DNA from: Candidatus Saccharimonadota bacterium
GTDB taxonomy: Bacteria; Patescibacteriota; Saccharimonadia; Saccharimonadales; Saccharimonadaceae
Assembly (NCBI GenBank): GCA_028288995.1
Contig: JAQGHF010000003.1
Location: 248,001 to 312,000, forward strand
DNA length: 64,000 nucleotides
Reading direction: 5' to 3'
Position 1 is the stretch's first letter; each line of letters starts with the position of its first letter. The notes under the pieces are model-generated. The model was given only the letters and a program-made list of their open reading frames with translations, ran no database searches and was not told the origin of the DNA. Made by a program: the position numbers and the translations under genes. Below are positions 51,406 to 59,868 of the stretch, piece after piece.

Positions 51406-52343
51406 ACATTTACTTCTTCCTTCAGGAATACGTTGAAATAAAAATTGTGCTTATCTTTAAATATCTCGTCTTTTTGTGATTTTGGCAAGTTAATCTCTTC
51501 GTCTTCAATATGCAAAGCACCACCATTTAATGATGGAATAACAACATTATTTCTTTCGGTCACCATTTTTGTTACCGCTGAAGTCTCTGTGAAGCCATAC
51601 CCTGCAAATCGCGTATCAAATCCGTTAACAGCAACAATTTCTGACTTTATGACTGAAAAAGCACCGCCAAGAATCATATTTGGTAGCATCCAAGCTTTAT
51701 ACTGACCCCTCCAATCTCTTAGGTTACTCGTTTCTTTAACGAGTTGAAGATGTTGGCCGATATATGCTTTATCTTCTTCACATCCTATCCAAGATGCCTC
51801 GTAGGTACAATCTAATCGAAAGTCATTGAGATGAAGATCTGAAGCTGTAAGCGATAGATAGTTTATTCTTTGATCATTTTTGCTCGTAAATTCGAAAAAC
51901 GAGATAATAATTGCTTTCATCCCTCTTTTTACTGCTTCGCAATGAAGAATCACATGCTGTTTTATTGTCGATGTTTCAACAAGAATATCACTATCCATGA
52001 AAAAAATAACTTCACCTGTAGCTGCGGCAATTCCTGTATTTCGAGCCTCGGTTCTTCCTTTATTTTCTGTGTGAAAAATAGGACGTTCGCCATTTTTTAG
52101 CCAGCTACGGTCAAGTGGTTTTACTTGTGAGCCGTCATCAATGATGATGACTTCAACGGGTGAACCATAGTCAAGTATTGATTGATGTAAGAAATAGAGT
52201 GTTCTTTGAAAAATATCGCCGGTATTGAAATAGGGGACAACAACGGAAATAGAGATATCCGATGGGGTATTATCGCTTATTTCTTCAACCGAAAATCCAT
52301 AGTCGTTTATATGATCTTGAAGAAGCTCGTAGCGTGTTTTCAT
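51402..52343 (-). CDS. Family 2 glycosyltransferase
   Basis: GT-A fold inverting glycosyltransferase. ISVVVPYFNTGDIFQRTL and VIIIDDGS form the nucleotide-sugar site, NKGRTEARNTGIAAATGEV the conserved middle, and FFMDSDILVE the DxD-type metal site. The later GYGFTETSAVTKMV corresponds to the acceptor-side ED-type region. No membrane segment, so it is a soluble or peripheral enzyme of 313 residues. Sugar and acceptor are unknown. It is coupled by ATGA to the downstream HAD gene and lies eight bases after the kinase-like gene. Confidence 0.85.
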   Translation of the reverse strand: MKTRYELLQDHINDYGFSVEEISDNTPSDISISVVVPYFNTGDIFQRTLYFLHQSILDYGSPVEVIIIDDGSQVKPLDRSWLKNGERPIFHTENKGRTEARNTGIAAATGEVIFFMDSDILVETSTIKQHVILHCEAVKRGMKAIIISFFEFTSKNDQRINYLSLTASDLHLNDFRLDCTYEASWIGCEEDKAYIGQHLQLVKETSNLRDWRGQYKAWMLPNMILGGAFSVIKSEIVAVNGFDTRFAGYGFTETSAVTKMVTERNNVVIPSLNGGALHIEDEEINLPKSQKDEIFKDKHNFYFNVFLKEEVNV

Positions 52344-52351
52344 ACTACTTA

Positions 52352-53002
52352 TTATAATAGATCAATTATGTGTCGTGTTTGTAAAGATGGCATTGTTTTT
52401 TGCGCTGTCATAATAACTAGATTTGTCACTTCACTAGGGTCTTTTCCTGAAACATCGACCGAAGTAACACCGTCAGTACCGAATAGTTGCACCCCATAGC
52501 CGATCGTCTTTTCAGTAATGAATTGTTGAATTGCAAACTTCGATAACTCTTGTATGGGAGTGATCCCGCGCTTTGAAACACGTTCAAGAAAAGCTTCTGG
52601 GCTGTCAATGCGAGGAACAATTAACGCATTAGGGAGCACAATTGTTCCTTTTGTTATTTCATTTTCTAAAGATTCAATAATGTATTTTCTAGTCTCATTC
52701 TTAGAAGTATTCTTATGAGGGTGTTCAAACTCTTGCATGTCTTCAAACGTAATAAGCGATAGTGGACTTCGGTCGGCAAAAACAATTTGACTCGATGTAT
52801 CGTTGAGTTGTGCGGTTCGTTGCTGCTCGCGTCGTATAAAATCCTGTGCAATGCGCTTATTTGTTTCTGCCCGACCATCACTTTGCACAAAGGGACCGAA
52901 TGCATCGTATTCGGGTATTGTTTGAAATCCTATTTTTGCAAGGTCATTAATGATTGTTGTTTTACCAACATAGCTTGAGCCTTCTATGGAAATGAATTTC
53001 AT
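52352..53002 (-). CDS. P-loop kinase-like protein in the glycan group
   Basis: P-loop NTPase with Walker A IEGSSYVGKTTIINDL and an ADRSPLSL motif resembling the DR(Y/S) of thymidylate/deoxynucleoside kinases; RVSKRGITP may be the lid. 216 residues from ATG 53002, whose ATG overlaps the TGA of the preceding glycosyltransferase (ATGA), which fixes the start; the longer frame from 53059 overlaps that gene needlessly. In this setting it could phosphorylate a sugar or nucleotide for glycan synthesis, but the substrate is not readable. Confidence 0.65.
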   Translation of the reverse strand: MKFISIEGSSYVGKTTIINDLAKIGFQTIPEYDAFGPFVQSDGRAETNKRIAQDFIRREQQRTAQLNDTSSQIVFADRSPLSLITFEDMQEFEHPHKNTSKNETRKYIIESLENEITKGTIVLPNALIVPRIDSPEAFLERVSKRGITPIQELSKFAIQQFITEKTIGYGVQLFGTDGVTSVDVSGKDPSEVTNLVIMTAQKTMPSLQTRHIIDLL

Positions 53003-54348
53003 GCATCCTCGGTTTTTGGTTTTGATGGTTTCGTGTTTTTGAGCGTCGCTAAAGTCCACTTTGCGACTGCAATAAAAGGCCCGACCGAGTGAGTTAATAC
53101 ATAAGCAGTGCCAGTAAGAATACCGGCGGGCTCTATGTCAATAGGTATAAGTTGGCGTTTAATAAATCGAGTTGTAATACCTGCCGGAATAAACCAATAC
53201 AAGATAAGTCCAAAGAGCCATGCTACGAAGAATTGAGGACCGAGTATAACACTAAGGATGAGACTTCCGATCCATACAATCGAGTGAAGCAACCAAATAA
53301 GCAATGACGCATACGCTTGCGCGGTAATGAAGTACGCCTCGAATCGAGAAGTGTACTGTTTATTTTTTAGAATATTTTGAAGAGAAAAATTATATTCAAA
53401 AAAAGGATTAAACCATACTGATTTTTGTTTATAAACATTTGTCACTTTTGAAGGGCTGGATGCAACCTCAAAGAGTGGAATGGGGCTTATAGCGTTTCGC
53501 AAACTACTTTGTAAGAGCCCATACGGCATGTCTTCGTTTAGTACGTTCTCTGGAAGCCTATGTGAAAGAAAGTGCGAGCCTTGCACAAATAAACCATGAC
53601 CCACACTATGGGAGTAACGAGCGTGAAGGATGGTATTGAGGATATTACTCTTTTGTTTGAGCTTAGGGACATGAGAAGACTGAGCTTGAAAACGAGTTAT
53701 TTCTTGCGTCAATGTCCAGAGCGTTTGGTGCATTGCAGCACCCATGCCGAGCAGGTAGCTTACTTTTGACTGACCTATGACGCGATCCGAACTAAACACT
53801 GCAGATTGTTGTAAAATGGGAAGATAAAATCCGTGTTTTTGTCGGTAAGACTCAATAGTGGAACTGACAAATTTAAATGTTTTAGGATCTGGTCGTGAGT
53901 CGGCATTATAAACAACAAAATATGCGGAATTGAGTTCATCTTTTATAGACTCTGCTGCAAAATTAATCTGGTGCGCCATAAGTCCATCAATTCTTGGATA
54001 ATGAACTATTCGCACACGCTTTTGTGCATTACTGCTGAGTGATTTTATGTATTCTTCAACCATGTGTTGGGTGCTTGTTGCTGATACTTTTTCTTTCTGG
54101 GTTGTGGCAATGATGAGTTTAAGTTTTGAAGAGGGGTAGTCTAATGATAGAAAATACTCAATCGTCTGAAGAATCTTTGATTGTTCTTTGTAAGCTGGAA
54201 TACAAACAATAAATGTTGTTTTTGGTGTTGCTTCCAACGCAAGCTGGGCTGAATGTGTGATCCATAGAATGTTTTTCAAAAGGTAGAACAGATTGCGCAA
54301 ACTACGTGCGTATATAAGAGTGATAAGGATAAAATAAAGCACTATCAT
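52999..54348 (-). CDS. Membrane-bound family 2 glycosyltransferase
   Basis: A first hydrophobic helix (LYFILITLIYARSL) is followed by a GT2 domain: TTFIVCIPAYKEQSKILQTI, LKLIIATTQKE, FVVYNADSRPDPKTF (DxD-like), and NVLNEDMPYGLL (ED motif). At least three C-terminal membrane helices (IWLLHSIVWIGSLILSVILG, FFVAWLFGLILYWFIPAG and a later one) complete a processive-synthase-like layout of 449 residues. It may polymerise or translocate a surface glycan, though a QxxRW motif is not evident. It is coupled by ATGA to genes on both sides. Confidence 0.78.
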   Translation of the reverse strand: MIVLYFILITLIYARSLRNLFYLLKNILWITHSAQLALEATPKTTFIVCIPAYKEQSKILQTIEYFLSLDYPSSKLKLIIATTQKEKVSATSTQHMVEEYIKSLSSNAQKRVRIVHYPRIDGLMAHQINFAAESIKDELNSAYFVVYNADSRPDPKTFKFVSSTIESYRQKHGFYLPILQQSAVFSSDRVIGQSKVSYLLGMGAAMHQTLWTLTQEITRFQAQSSHVPKLKQKSNILNTILHARYSHSVGHGLFVQGSHFLSHRLPENVLNEDMPYGLLQSSLRNAISPIPLFEVASSPSKVTNVYKQKSVWFNPFFEYNFSLQNILKNKQYTSRFEAYFITAQAYASLLIWLLHSIVWIGSLILSVILGPQFFVAWLFGLILYWFIPAGITTRFIKRQLIPIDIEPAGILTGTAYVLTHSVGPFIAVAKWTLATLKNTKPSKPKTEDA

Positions 54349-55580
54349 GAGCTTATACGTCCAACGCCAATATAACTTAATCCCAACGCTTTGATAGCGG
54401 ATCCATTAAGTTTGTCATGGCCATCAACAATAATGATTGTTCCGTCGTCTGCAATCTTTTTGTAATCGAGTGAGTTAAAGGCTGCATGGTGTGTTGCTAT
54501 GACAATAACGTCAGATTCTGAAATTGCTTCATCAACTGTTTTCGCGGTTGATAAAGAGGGAGCATACGGGTCGTATGTTGTGACGATATGCTTGTTGCTT
54601 TTCAGAATTTCAACAAATTTAAGTGATGGACTTTCACGAGTGTCATCGATATCTGCTTTGTAGGTTAACCCAAGCACAGTTACTTTTGCGCGATCTATTT
54701 TGTGGGTAGCAAGAGCGGCTTCTAGCTTAGACACAAGGTATGAAGGCATCCTGTCGTTAAGGTTTCGAGCCATAGCTACGAAGCTATTTTCTGCACCCGC
54801 GTTTTTTGCTGCGTCGATAAGATAGTAGGGGTCAACGGGAATACAGTGTCCTCCGACTCCAATGCTTGGGTAGTGTGCGAGAAATCCAAATGGCTTCGTT
54901 GCCGCACCGTCAATCACATTGACGAGATCGATGCCGATTTTATTAAAAGTGATGGCAAGCTCGTTAACATATGCAATGTTTATGTCCCTAAATGTGTTCT
55001 CGACGACTTTGACCGCCTCCGCTTCTTCAATGCTCTTCATGGGATGTATGCTGCTTTCAAGAATAGACGCATAGAAAGCAGCTGCTTGATCAGTGCTCTT
55101 TTTGTCATACCCACCTACAACGCGAGGAATAGTTGAAAGCGACCATATACTGTCGCCGGGATTGATACGCTCAGGACAGTGTGCAAGCATGACGTCGTCA
55201 CCGATACGCAGTGAAGAGTTGCTTTCGAGCTTTTCGACACCAATGTTTCGACAGTAGCCCGGGTAAACAGTTGATTCAATGATAACAAGCTGACCTTTTT
55301 GCAAAAATGGAGATAGAGATTCAAGAAGCGTATTGAGTATGGTAAGATCTGGACTTTTGTCTTCATGAACAGGAGTTGGAACACAGATGATGACGATTTT
55401 CTTGGATTGGACGGCAGCTAAGTCAGCACTAATAGGAAACGATTCTACTGAGCGGAGAAGCGCAACTCGTTCGTTGTTATTTTCGATGCCTATAATCTCT
55501 GTTTTCGATGCAGCAATAAGCCTTGCGAGCGGTAAGCCAACATAGCCGAGTCCGATGACACCAATACCACGTAATTTCAT
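54345..55580 (-). CDS. Nucleotide-sugar 6-dehydrogenase (WecC/UGD family)
   Basis: NAD-dependent four-electron oxidation of a UDP-sugar to the uronic acid. GIGVIGLGYVGLPLARLIA is the Rossmann motif; IVIESTVYPG and the catalytic Cys in GVGGHCIPVDPYYL follow, and the C-terminal domain has VTVLGLTYKADIDDTRESPS (split at its core). The GGHCIPVDP form is typical of UDP-ManNAc/UDP-GlcNAc dehydrogenases. First gene of the glycan group. I start at ATG 55580 because TATAAA with a -35 at 17 bp lies six bases before it; the longer frame from 55604 covers that promoter. Confidence 0.9.
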   Translation of the reverse strand: MKLRGIGVIGLGYVGLPLARLIAASKTEIIGIENNNERVALLRSVESFPISADLAAVQSKKIVIICVPTPVHEDKSPDLTILNTLLESLSPFLQKGQLVIIESTVYPGYCRNIGVEKLESNSSLRIGDDVMLAHCPERINPGDSIWSLSTIPRVVGGYDKKSTDQAAAFYASILESSIHPMKSIEEAEAVKVVENTFRDINIAYVNELAITFNKIGIDLVNVIDGAATKPFGFLAHYPSIGVGGHCIPVDPYYLIDAAKNAGAENSFVAMARNLNDRMPSYLVSKLEAALATHKIDRAKVTVLGLTYKADIDDTRESPSLKFVEILKSNKHIVTTYDPYAPSLSTAKTVDEAISESDVIVIATHHAAFNSLDYKKIADDGTIIIVDGHDKLNGSAIKALGLSYIGVGRISS

Positions 55581-55615
55581 GGCTAATTTATACCATAAAA
55601 ACAAATAAAAATCAA
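55581..55615 (-). promoter_or_regulatory. Leaderless promoter of the glycan operon
   Basis: Minus strand: TTGATT (55610-55615), 17 bp, TATAAA (55587-55592), six bases, ATG 55580. All six glycan genes can be read from it. The rest of the 253-base gap up to rpsF is AT-rich and holds only the rpsF promoter and leader. Confidence 0.65.
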
Positions 55616-55719
55616 CTGCCTTGTATCTGTTAACATAAATAATATTTATAAAACAGAATAAGTTAATGGAAAGTTTATTGCTTCAATTTACACTCAAGCA
55701 TAGACTAGGGTTAGAGCGG

Positions 55720-55748
55720 TTGCCACACCAGAGAATGTAGGGTATAAT
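55720..55748 (+). promoter_or_regulatory. rpsF operon promoter
   Basis: TTGCCA (55720-55725), 17 bp, TATAAT (55743-55748). The leader of about 80 bases contains the small hairpin CGACC/GGTCG (55800-55815) just before the AAAGGAG ribosome site. Confidence 0.7.
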
Positions 55749-55833
55749 AACAGAGATAATAACTCAAGCTTATATGAACTTAAGAGAAGTATAAGCATTC
55801 GACCAGAAACGGTCGGATCCCAAAAGGAGAAGC

Positions 55834-56190
55834 ATGAAGGAATACGAACTAACCGTTCTCATCCACCCTGATCTGGAAGCAGATCTCGAAACACCACTGA
55901 CGAAGGTCCGTGACATCATTAAAAACGCCGGCGGAACAATTGTTCGCGAAGACAACTGGGGCAAGAAGAAACTTGCATACCCAATTCGACGCGAAGAATT
56001 TGGTATCTACGTGTACATGGATGTATCACTTCCAGCAGATGCACCACTCAAGATCAGTAACATCTTCAATATTACTGACGAAGTCTTGCGTTACCTACTT
56101 GTGACAGTAAACGAGAAAGCTCGAAAAGCCCTCGCTGCAGAACAAGCACGTGCTGAAGACACTGCGACCAACGACACGACTAAAGAATAG
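55834..56190 (+). CDS. rpsF: Ribosomal protein S6
   Basis: Binds S18 and 16S rRNA in the platform. MKEYELTVLIHPDLEADLET, the WGKKKLAYPIRREEFGIYVY strand pair and the LRYLLVTV strand match the S6 ferredoxin-like fold. 118 residues includes an acidic Ala/Thr-rich tail of about 20 residues. AAAGGAG lies six bases before the ATG. First gene of the conserved rpsF-ssb-rpsR order. Confidence 0.96.
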   Translation: MKEYELTVLIHPDLEADLETPLTKVRDIIKNAGGTIVREDNWGKKKLAYPIRREEFGIYVYMDVSLPADAPLKISNIFNITDEVLRYLLVTVNEKARKALAAEQARAEDTATNDTTKE

Positions 56191-56215
56191 ATAGAATAAA
56201 GGGGAGTAAACAATT

Positions 56216-56665
56216 ATGGCGAAGAGTATCAATCAAGTAATCCTCATGGGACGCCTTACCCGCGATCCTGAACAGCGCACCACAAGTGGTGGCAAAACTA
56301 TCGCAAGCTTCAGCATTGCTGTTGACCGTGGTGGTGATAGTGACGCAGCTGACTTTTTCGAAGTAACCGCTTGGGAAAAGCTCGGTGATTTGGTGATCCA
56401 ATACCTAGGTAAAGGACGCCGCGTACTCGTACAGGGACGACTTCGCCAAGATAGCTGGGATGACAAAGAAACCGGTAAGAAGCGCTCACGCGTTGAAGTT
56501 ACCGCAACTGACGTTACCTTCCTTGATGGACCCTCTGATGGTCAAGCTGGAAATAGTTCAGCCCCATCTGCACCTCGCTCATCGGGAACGACGAGCAAAT
56601 CTGATGATGTCGTCATTGAAGACATCGAAGACAAACCAATTGATTTAAGTGAAATTCCTTTCTAG
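56216..56665 (+). CDS. ssb: Single-stranded DNA-binding protein
   Basis: OB-fold protein protecting ssDNA. NQVILMGRLTRDPEQRTTSG, IASFSIAVDRG, FFEVTAWEKLGDLVIQYLGK and the VLVQGRLRQDSW strand are all conserved. A Ser/Pro-rich linker leads to the acidic C-terminal tip DKPIDLSEIPF (family DDDIPF), which recruits partner proteins such as primase and polymerase factors. 149 residues. AAGGGGAG is the ribosome site. Confidence 0.96.
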   Translation: MAKSINQVILMGRLTRDPEQRTTSGGKTIASFSIAVDRGGDSDAADFFEVTAWEKLGDLVIQYLGKGRRVLVQGRLRQDSWDDKETGKKRSRVEVTATDVTFLDGPSDGQAGNSSAPSAPRSSGTTSKSDDVVIEDIEDKPIDLSEIPF

Positions 56666-56712
56666 CCCCAAATAATAGAGTGACTAGAAAATAATTCTTA
56701 GGAGAAGAGAAA

Positions 56713-56913
56713 ATGCCAAAACGACTAAAGAAAGATACGCCCGTATATTTTGACTACAAAGACGTCAAAACACTACAACGTTTCGTAAACATCTACGGAC
56801 AGATTGAACCAATCGGTAAGACTGGCCTCAGCGCAAAGCAACAGCGTCAACTCGCGACTGCTATCAAGCGTGCTCGTCACCTTGCGTTGCTACCATTCGT
56901 ATCTCAGGGATAA
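56713..56913 (+). CDS. rpsR: Ribosomal protein S18 (zinc-free form)
   Basis: Partner of S6. [40 protein letters not shown] and ALLPFV match the S18 core. The N-terminal Cys pair of zinc-binding S18 is absent (VYFDYKD where C+ forms have CxxC upstream), making this a C- form, and the usual PRRITG is PIGKTG. 66 residues is short but complete. AGGAGAAG lies before the ATG. Confidence 0.95.
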   Translation: MPKRLKKDTPVYFDYKDVKTLQRFVNIYGQIEPIGKTGLSAKQQRQLATAIKRARHLALLPFVSQG

Positions 56914-56919
56914 GACAAT

Positions 56920-57489
56920 ATGGCGTACTACCAGCCAACTGATCTAAAAAAGGGTGTCGTCGTGCAAATCGATGGCAAGCCTTTTCGAGTGATCGACTAT
57001 AACCAAAAAGTTATGGGTCGCGGTGGAAGCATCGTGAACGTAAAAATTAAGAACCTCATTGATGGATCAGTCATTCCAAAGACTTTTAAAGGTCAGGAAA
57101 AAATCGATGCTGCTGAAGTAAATAGCCAGAAGGTACAGTACTTGTACAACGACGGAACTGACTTCTTCTTTATGGACCCAACGACGTTTGAGCAGTTCCA
57201 GCTTTCAGCTGACATTGTCGACGAAGCAAAAGGCTACCTCAAAGAAGGTGATGAACTCAGCCTTCAATTCTTTGATGGTCGAGTCATTAACGTTGAGCTT
57301 CCAAAGAACGTTTTCCTCCGAGTAACCTACTCGGAAGACGTTGTGAAGGGGGATACCACTAGTAGCGTTCTTAAGGATGCGACACTTGAAACGGGCTTAA
57401 CCATTAAGGTTCCTGCCTTTATCAAGACGGGCGACATTATCTCTGTTGATACTGAAAACGGTTCGTACCGCGAACGAAAGAAAGACTAA
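56920..57489 (+). CDS. efp: Elongation factor P
   Basis: Helps ribosomes make peptide bonds in proline stretches, which are frequent in the proteins of this window. The KOW-like domain I (DLKKGVVVQIDGKPFRVIDY), the tip loop MGRGGSIVNVKIKNL and two OB domains (FMDPTTFEQFQL, and the C-terminal TGDIISVDTENGSYRER) are clear. The tip residue normally modified is Arg34 rather than Lys. 189 residues. It follows rpsR by six bases and probably shares its transcript. Confidence 0.95.
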   Translation: MAYYQPTDLKKGVVVQIDGKPFRVIDYNQKVMGRGGSIVNVKIKNLIDGSVIPKTFKGQEKIDAAEVNSQKVQYLYNDGTDFFFMDPTTFEQFQLSADIVDEAKGYLKEGDELSLQFFDGRVINVELPKNVFLRVTYSEDVVKGDTTSSVLKDATLETGLTIKVPAFIKTGDIISVDTENGSYRERKKD

Positions 57490-57493
57490 TCGT

Positions 57494-57994
57494 ATGGAGG
57501 CCACCGAAAGGGTAATGGTGGTTTCAACACTTGATACATGTCAGGTGGGGCAAGAATTCGACAGTATTCCGACACATCTCACTATTGCGCCTTGGTTTAA
57601 CCTTCCGATTGAATCATGGAACGCATTTAATACCGAGATGGATGAAGTTGTTCTTGAGCATAGGTTTTCGCCGTCACGCGGCGGAGACGCTGCAGAGTAT
57701 GGTGATGACGGATCGGTCAAAGTGCGCCGTCTGAATCATCCTGATCTTTTTACTATTGTGCAGGTATTTCCTGTGCATGCCGCGGTGTTTGAACTAGCGC
57801 ATCATTTTGATCCTGACATTGATGCAGCCTATTCAAGACTCAATTATTCGCCGCATGTGAGCGATAGTTCTGATCGAGCAATTACAGAGGGTGAGATCGT
57901 TGATCTTTCTAACCTGACTGTATTTCAAAAGCGCGCCGAAACAGGTCGAAAATTAGTAAAAGCAGTTTATCTGTGGGATATCATCAATGGATAA
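57494..57994 (+). CDS. 2H phosphoesterase (2'-5' RNA ligase-like) family protein
   Basis: The two HxT/S motifs of the 2H superfamily are visible: THLTIAPWF (about residues 29-37) and SPHVSDSS (about 117-124). LFTIVQVFPVHAAVFELAHH and a final strand LVKAVYLWDI fit the fold. Family members cleave 2',3'-cyclic or 2'-5' phosphodiesters in RNA or nucleotides; the substrate is unknown. ATG 57494 lies four bases after the efp stop; the longer frame from 57446 is within efp. It overlaps tlyA by eight bases, so the two are coupled. Confidence 0.75.
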   Translation: MEATERVMVVSTLDTCQVGQEFDSIPTHLTIAPWFNLPIESWNAFNTEMDEVVLEHRFSPSRGGDAAEYGDDGSVKVRRLNHPDLFTIVQVFPVHAAVFELAHHFDPDIDAAYSRLNYSPHVSDSSDRAITEGEIVDLSNLTVFQKRAETGRKLVKAVYLWDIING

Positions 57995-58742
57995 AAAACG
58001 CCTCGACGCCGAGATGACTCGTAGGGGATTAGTGCCGACTCGTTCTCAGGCTGAGAGCTTTATTAAGCTCGGCAAAGTAACCGTTAACGGTCAACTTATC
58101 TTAAAACCTGGCTTTTTCGTCAGTCCAACTGCGCAAATTAAAATGGATGTCGACGAACAATATGTCAGTCGTGCTGGTTTGAAACTGGCGAGCGTGGCGC
58201 AGATTTTGAAACTCGATTTTAGGGATAAAATCGTGCTTGATGTCGGCAGTAGTACTGGTGGATTTACGGATTACTCGCTTCGACGCGGTGCAAAGAAAGT
58301 CTTTGCCGTTGATGTCGGTACGGATCAACTGCACCCAAGCCTGCAAGGTCATCCGCAAATTAGCTTGCACGAAAAAACTGACATTCGTGATTTTTATCTT
58401 CGTAAGGAAAAGCCCGGCATTGTCGTCATCGATGTCTCATTTATTAGTCTTCGCGAGATTTTGCCACATATCGCGCGCGAACTTTCGAATGAGCAGACAC
58501 AAATTGTTGCCATGGTGAAACCGCAATTTGAAGCAGGCAAAGACCAGACGAATAAGGGTGTGATTAAAAATGACGCCGTGCGGCGTCAGATCTTAAAAGA
58601 CTTTGAAATATGGGCACAAGAACGATTTTATATTCAGGCAAAGCGAGATAGCGATGTGGCTGGTGCGAAGGGGAACCAGGAACGATTCTACTTGCTGACG
58701 TTGAAGCGGAACTCCACGACGTCACCTGCACGCATCACGTAG
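57987..58742 (+). CDS. tlyA: TlyA-family rRNA 2'-O-methyltransferase
   Basis: Methylates ribose of C residues in rRNA in characterised TlyA proteins (often annotated hemolysin). The N-terminal S4 RNA-binding domain is KKRLDAEMTRRGLVPTRSQA plus KVTVNGQLI; the FtsJ-like SAM domain has DKIVLDVGSSTGGFTDYSLR, VFAVDVG, VVIDVSFISLREILP and AMVKPQFEAGKDQ. 251 residues is typical. Its 3' end overlaps the convergent ychF gene by 55 bases. Confidence 0.92.
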   Translation: MDKKRLDAEMTRRGLVPTRSQAESFIKLGKVTVNGQLILKPGFFVSPTAQIKMDVDEQYVSRAGLKLASVAQILKLDFRDKIVLDVGSSTGGFTDYSLRRGAKKVFAVDVGTDQLHPSLQGHPQISLHEKTDIRDFYLRKEKPGIVVIDVSFISLREILPHIARELSNEQTQIVAMVKPQFEAGKDQTNKGVIKNDAVRRQILKDFEIWAQERFYIQAKRDSDVAGAKGNQERFYLLTLKRNSTTSPARIT

Positions 58743-59770
58743 TCACGACCTTCAGTACGCGTTTTTCCGGCAGCCTTGGCTGCCGTTTCGCTTCCTGCGG
58801 TTACTAAATCGTCAAAATCAACGATCGCTGCGGCAATAAAGCCTTTTTCGAAATCAGTGTGGATCACACCAGCTGCTTGTGGGGCAGTGTTGCCTTTATG
58901 AATAGTCCAGGCTCGAACTTCTTTTTGTCCGGCAGTAAGGTAGCTCTGCAACCCAAGTGTTTCGTAGGCAGTTCGCGCAAGTTGTCCGAGTCCAGATTCT
59001 TCGATGCCATACGCGTCGAGTAATTCGATTGCATCTGCCACCGCAACACCACGAAGTTCTTCTTCGATCTTGGCACAGATGAAAATGCTCGCTGCAGGGG
59101 CAACCAGCGCTGAAAGTTCTTTTTTCCGGGCTTCATTTATGAGACCAAGTTCATCAACGTTAAAGACATAGATGACAGGTTTGGTCGAAAGGAGTTGTAG
59201 CCCTTGAATAACTTCTGTATTCAAACCAGGAATCTCGTGTGCCAACTTTCCTTCAAGTAGTCCAGCCTGAAGCTTCGAAAGTTGTTCAATTTCAGCCTTA
59301 GCTGTAGGGCTAGCTTTTGACTCTTTCTCGAGGCGGGGAAGTTGCTTTTCAATACTTTGTAGGTCAGCAAGGATTAGCTCTGTATTAATTGTTTCGATGT
59401 CTTTTTTAGGGTTCACGACATCGTCGACGTGAATGACGTCAGGATTATCGAAGGCACGGACAACGTGCACAATCGCGTCACACTCACGGATGTTGGCGAG
59501 GAACTTATTCCCAAGGCCTTCGCCTTTACTTGCACCCGCGACAAGACCGGCGATATCGACAAAGGTAACGGTAGCTGGGATCACTTTTTGGGCATCGTAC
59601 ATTTTTTCAAGCACAGCCAGACGCTCATCGGGAACGGCAATGATACCCGTGTTCGGTTCAATAGTTGCGAATGGGTAGTTAGCCGCCAAAATATTATTGT
59701 CGGTCAGTGCGTTAAATAGGGTGGACTTACCGACATTAGGGAGTCCGACGATGCCAATAGATAAACTCAT
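58688..59770 (-). CDS. ychF: Redox-regulated ATPase/GTPase YchF (OLA1)
   Basis: Obg-family P-loop NTPase that binds ribosomes and prefers ATP. GIVGLPNVGKSTLFNALT (G1), VTFVDIAGLVAGASKGEGLG (G3), VFNVDE where G4 NKxD is replaced (the known ATP-preferring change) and the C-terminal TGS domain (AAQAAGVIHTDFEKGFIAA, with GKTRTEGRDYVMRAGDVVEF split) are visible. 360 residues is standard. On the minus strand TATAAT lies eight bases before ATG 59770. Confidence 0.95.
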   Translation of the reverse strand: MSLSIGIVGLPNVGKSTLFNALTDNNILAANYPFATIEPNTGIIAVPDERLAVLEKMYDAQKVIPATVTFVDIAGLVAGASKGEGLGNKFLANIRECDAIVHVVRAFDNPDVIHVDDVVNPKKDIETINTELILADLQSIEKQLPRLEKESKASPTAKAEIEQLSKLQAGLLEGKLAHEIPGLNTEVIQGLQLLSTKPVIYVFNVDELGLINEARKKELSALVAPAASIFICAKIEEELRGVAVADAIELLDAYGIEESGLGQLARTAYETLGLQSYLTAGQKEVRAWTIHKGNTAPQAAGVIHTDFEKGFIAAAIVDFDDLVTAGSETAAKAAGKTRTEGRDYVMRAGDVVEFRFNVSK

Positions 59771-59784
59771 TACTTGTTATTATA
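59771..59784 (-). promoter_or_regulatory. -10 box of ychF, leaderless arrangement
   Basis: Minus strand: TATAAT (59779-59784), eight bases, ATG 59770. Confidence 0.55.
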
Positions 59785-59868
59785 ACAGGGGTAATCAAAA
59801 ACGACCACTGTTTTATCAGGTGGACAATCCTACGAATTTCGATTATGCTTTTATCTGTAAGGTAAGCG

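Noticed and set aside
55800-55833. The rpsF leader hairpin as the known S6:S18 autoregulatory motif
   Set aside because: A CGACC/GGTCG hairpin is present, but the characteristic bulged CCG of that motif is not evident on the mRNA strand.
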